A stretch of DNA of 64,000 nt from contig ML681992.1 of NCBI GenBank assembly GCA_007922195.1, positions 42,207,631-42,271,630 of the forward strand. Reading direction: 5' to 3'. The notes under the pieces are model-generated. The model saw nothing but the letters and a program-made list of their open reading frames with translations, was not told where the DNA came from and searched no databases. A program made the position numbers and the translations under genes. Origin of the DNA: Podocnemis expansa (taxonomy: Eukaryota > Chordata > Testudines > Podocnemididae). This document shows, one piece after another, positions 63,681-64,000 of the stretch (position 1 is the stretch's first letter; every line of letters starts with the position of its first letter).

Positions 63681-63752
63681 TATTTCGATTCCAGTTATTT
63701 TGAAATAACGTTCTTATTTCGAAATAACGGGCTATGTGTAGACATAGCCAAA

Positions 63753-64000
63753 GAGTTTACAGGACTAATAAAAAGCATTGCTGTGTATCCAGGTAAAGCG
63801 TACAGGTCATTTACTAGCATTGAGTTTGGGTAAGAACTGCAAGTGCAACAAACACATAACCTGTAGTATACTGGATAAAGTGAATCAAGAATTCAGGGTT
63901 TTGAAGTTCAAGTGTTAAAGAGTTTGGGAACATCACTTTTACAGAAGGTATGTAGAAGTTATATGAAGTGTGGTGGAAGGGAAGTGTCTATGCCAGTAAA
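63753..64000. other. Unassigned DNA to window end
   Basis: No feature recognised. Confidence 0.3.

Larger units (their letters stand above)
60026..63749 (-). mobile_element. Complete two-gene PIF/Harbinger-type transposon
   Basis: GGCTATGTCTACACAG and the right end GTGTAGACATAGCC form terminal inverted repeats, with AAA at 60023-60025 and 63750-63752. The 3724-bp element carries subterminal palindromes (TTATTTCGAAATAA) at both ends, a Myb-like gene on the plus strand and a DDE transposase on the minus strand. Harbinger elements typically encode exactly these two proteins. Each gene has a few disabling changes, so this copy is recent but dead. Confidence 0.9.

Overview
The window looks like non-coding nuclear DNA from a reptile, most likely a turtle. 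CR1 LINEs dominate, and they are accompanied by Penelope-like retroelements, hAT elements, MIR, tRNA-derived SINEs and a large group of PIF/Harbinger-type DNA transposons. No operons, ribosome binding sites, CRISPR arrays or convincing host exons are visible. The host is inferred from this repeat content, not from any host gene. Every recognisable coding region belongs to a transposable element (TE), and every one is broken.

Layout. 1-5945: old CR1 pieces, then an almost full-length CR1 on the minus strand (esterase ORF1 plus endonuclease/reverse transcriptase ORF2). 7145-12104: Penelope fold-back ends, Harbinger-type MITEs, a long inverted repeat at 9762-9926, and a 1.5 kb non-autonomous element. 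12772-15434: old minus-strand CR1 carrying a MITE and a hAT element with a minisatellite. 15766-24900: MITE, tRNA/CR1 SINE, old CR1, a hAT element with 8-bp target duplication containing another MITE, and a MIR. 25025-30714: Penelope remnant, MITE, and a 3.2 kb plus-strand CR1 with a readable ORF2. 31657-35111: two Harbinger derivatives, one spanning a 100-base run of N. 36434-41060: head-to-head tRNA SINE, CR1, a Tx1/L1-like remnant and Penelope copies, one interrupted by a hAT. 41293-50519: a single ancient minus-strand CR1 split by at least six later insertions. 50545-55230: CR1, Penelope and MITE fragments around about 2 kb of unassigned sequence. 56230-59335: plus-strand CR1 split by an LTR-like element and a MITE. 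60026-63749: a complete two-gene PIF/Harbinger transposon.

How the parts relate. The 3.7 kb element at 60026-63749 encodes a Myb-like protein on the plus strand and a DDE transposase on the minus strand, converging on adjacent poly(A) signals. It shares terminal sequence, the arrangement of subterminal palindromes and an internal hairpin with the MITEs scattered through the window. It, or a close relative, is therefore the likely source of the proteins that moved them. The palindrome sequence differs between MITE subfamilies while the dyad symmetry is kept, which is the most unusual pattern here. CR1 is the likely source of reverse transcriptase for the tRNA/CR1 SINE and for a 35-bp CR1 tail insertion. 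Nesting order gives a relative chronology: old CR1 first, then Penelope, LTR-like, hAT, younger CR1 and MITE insertions.
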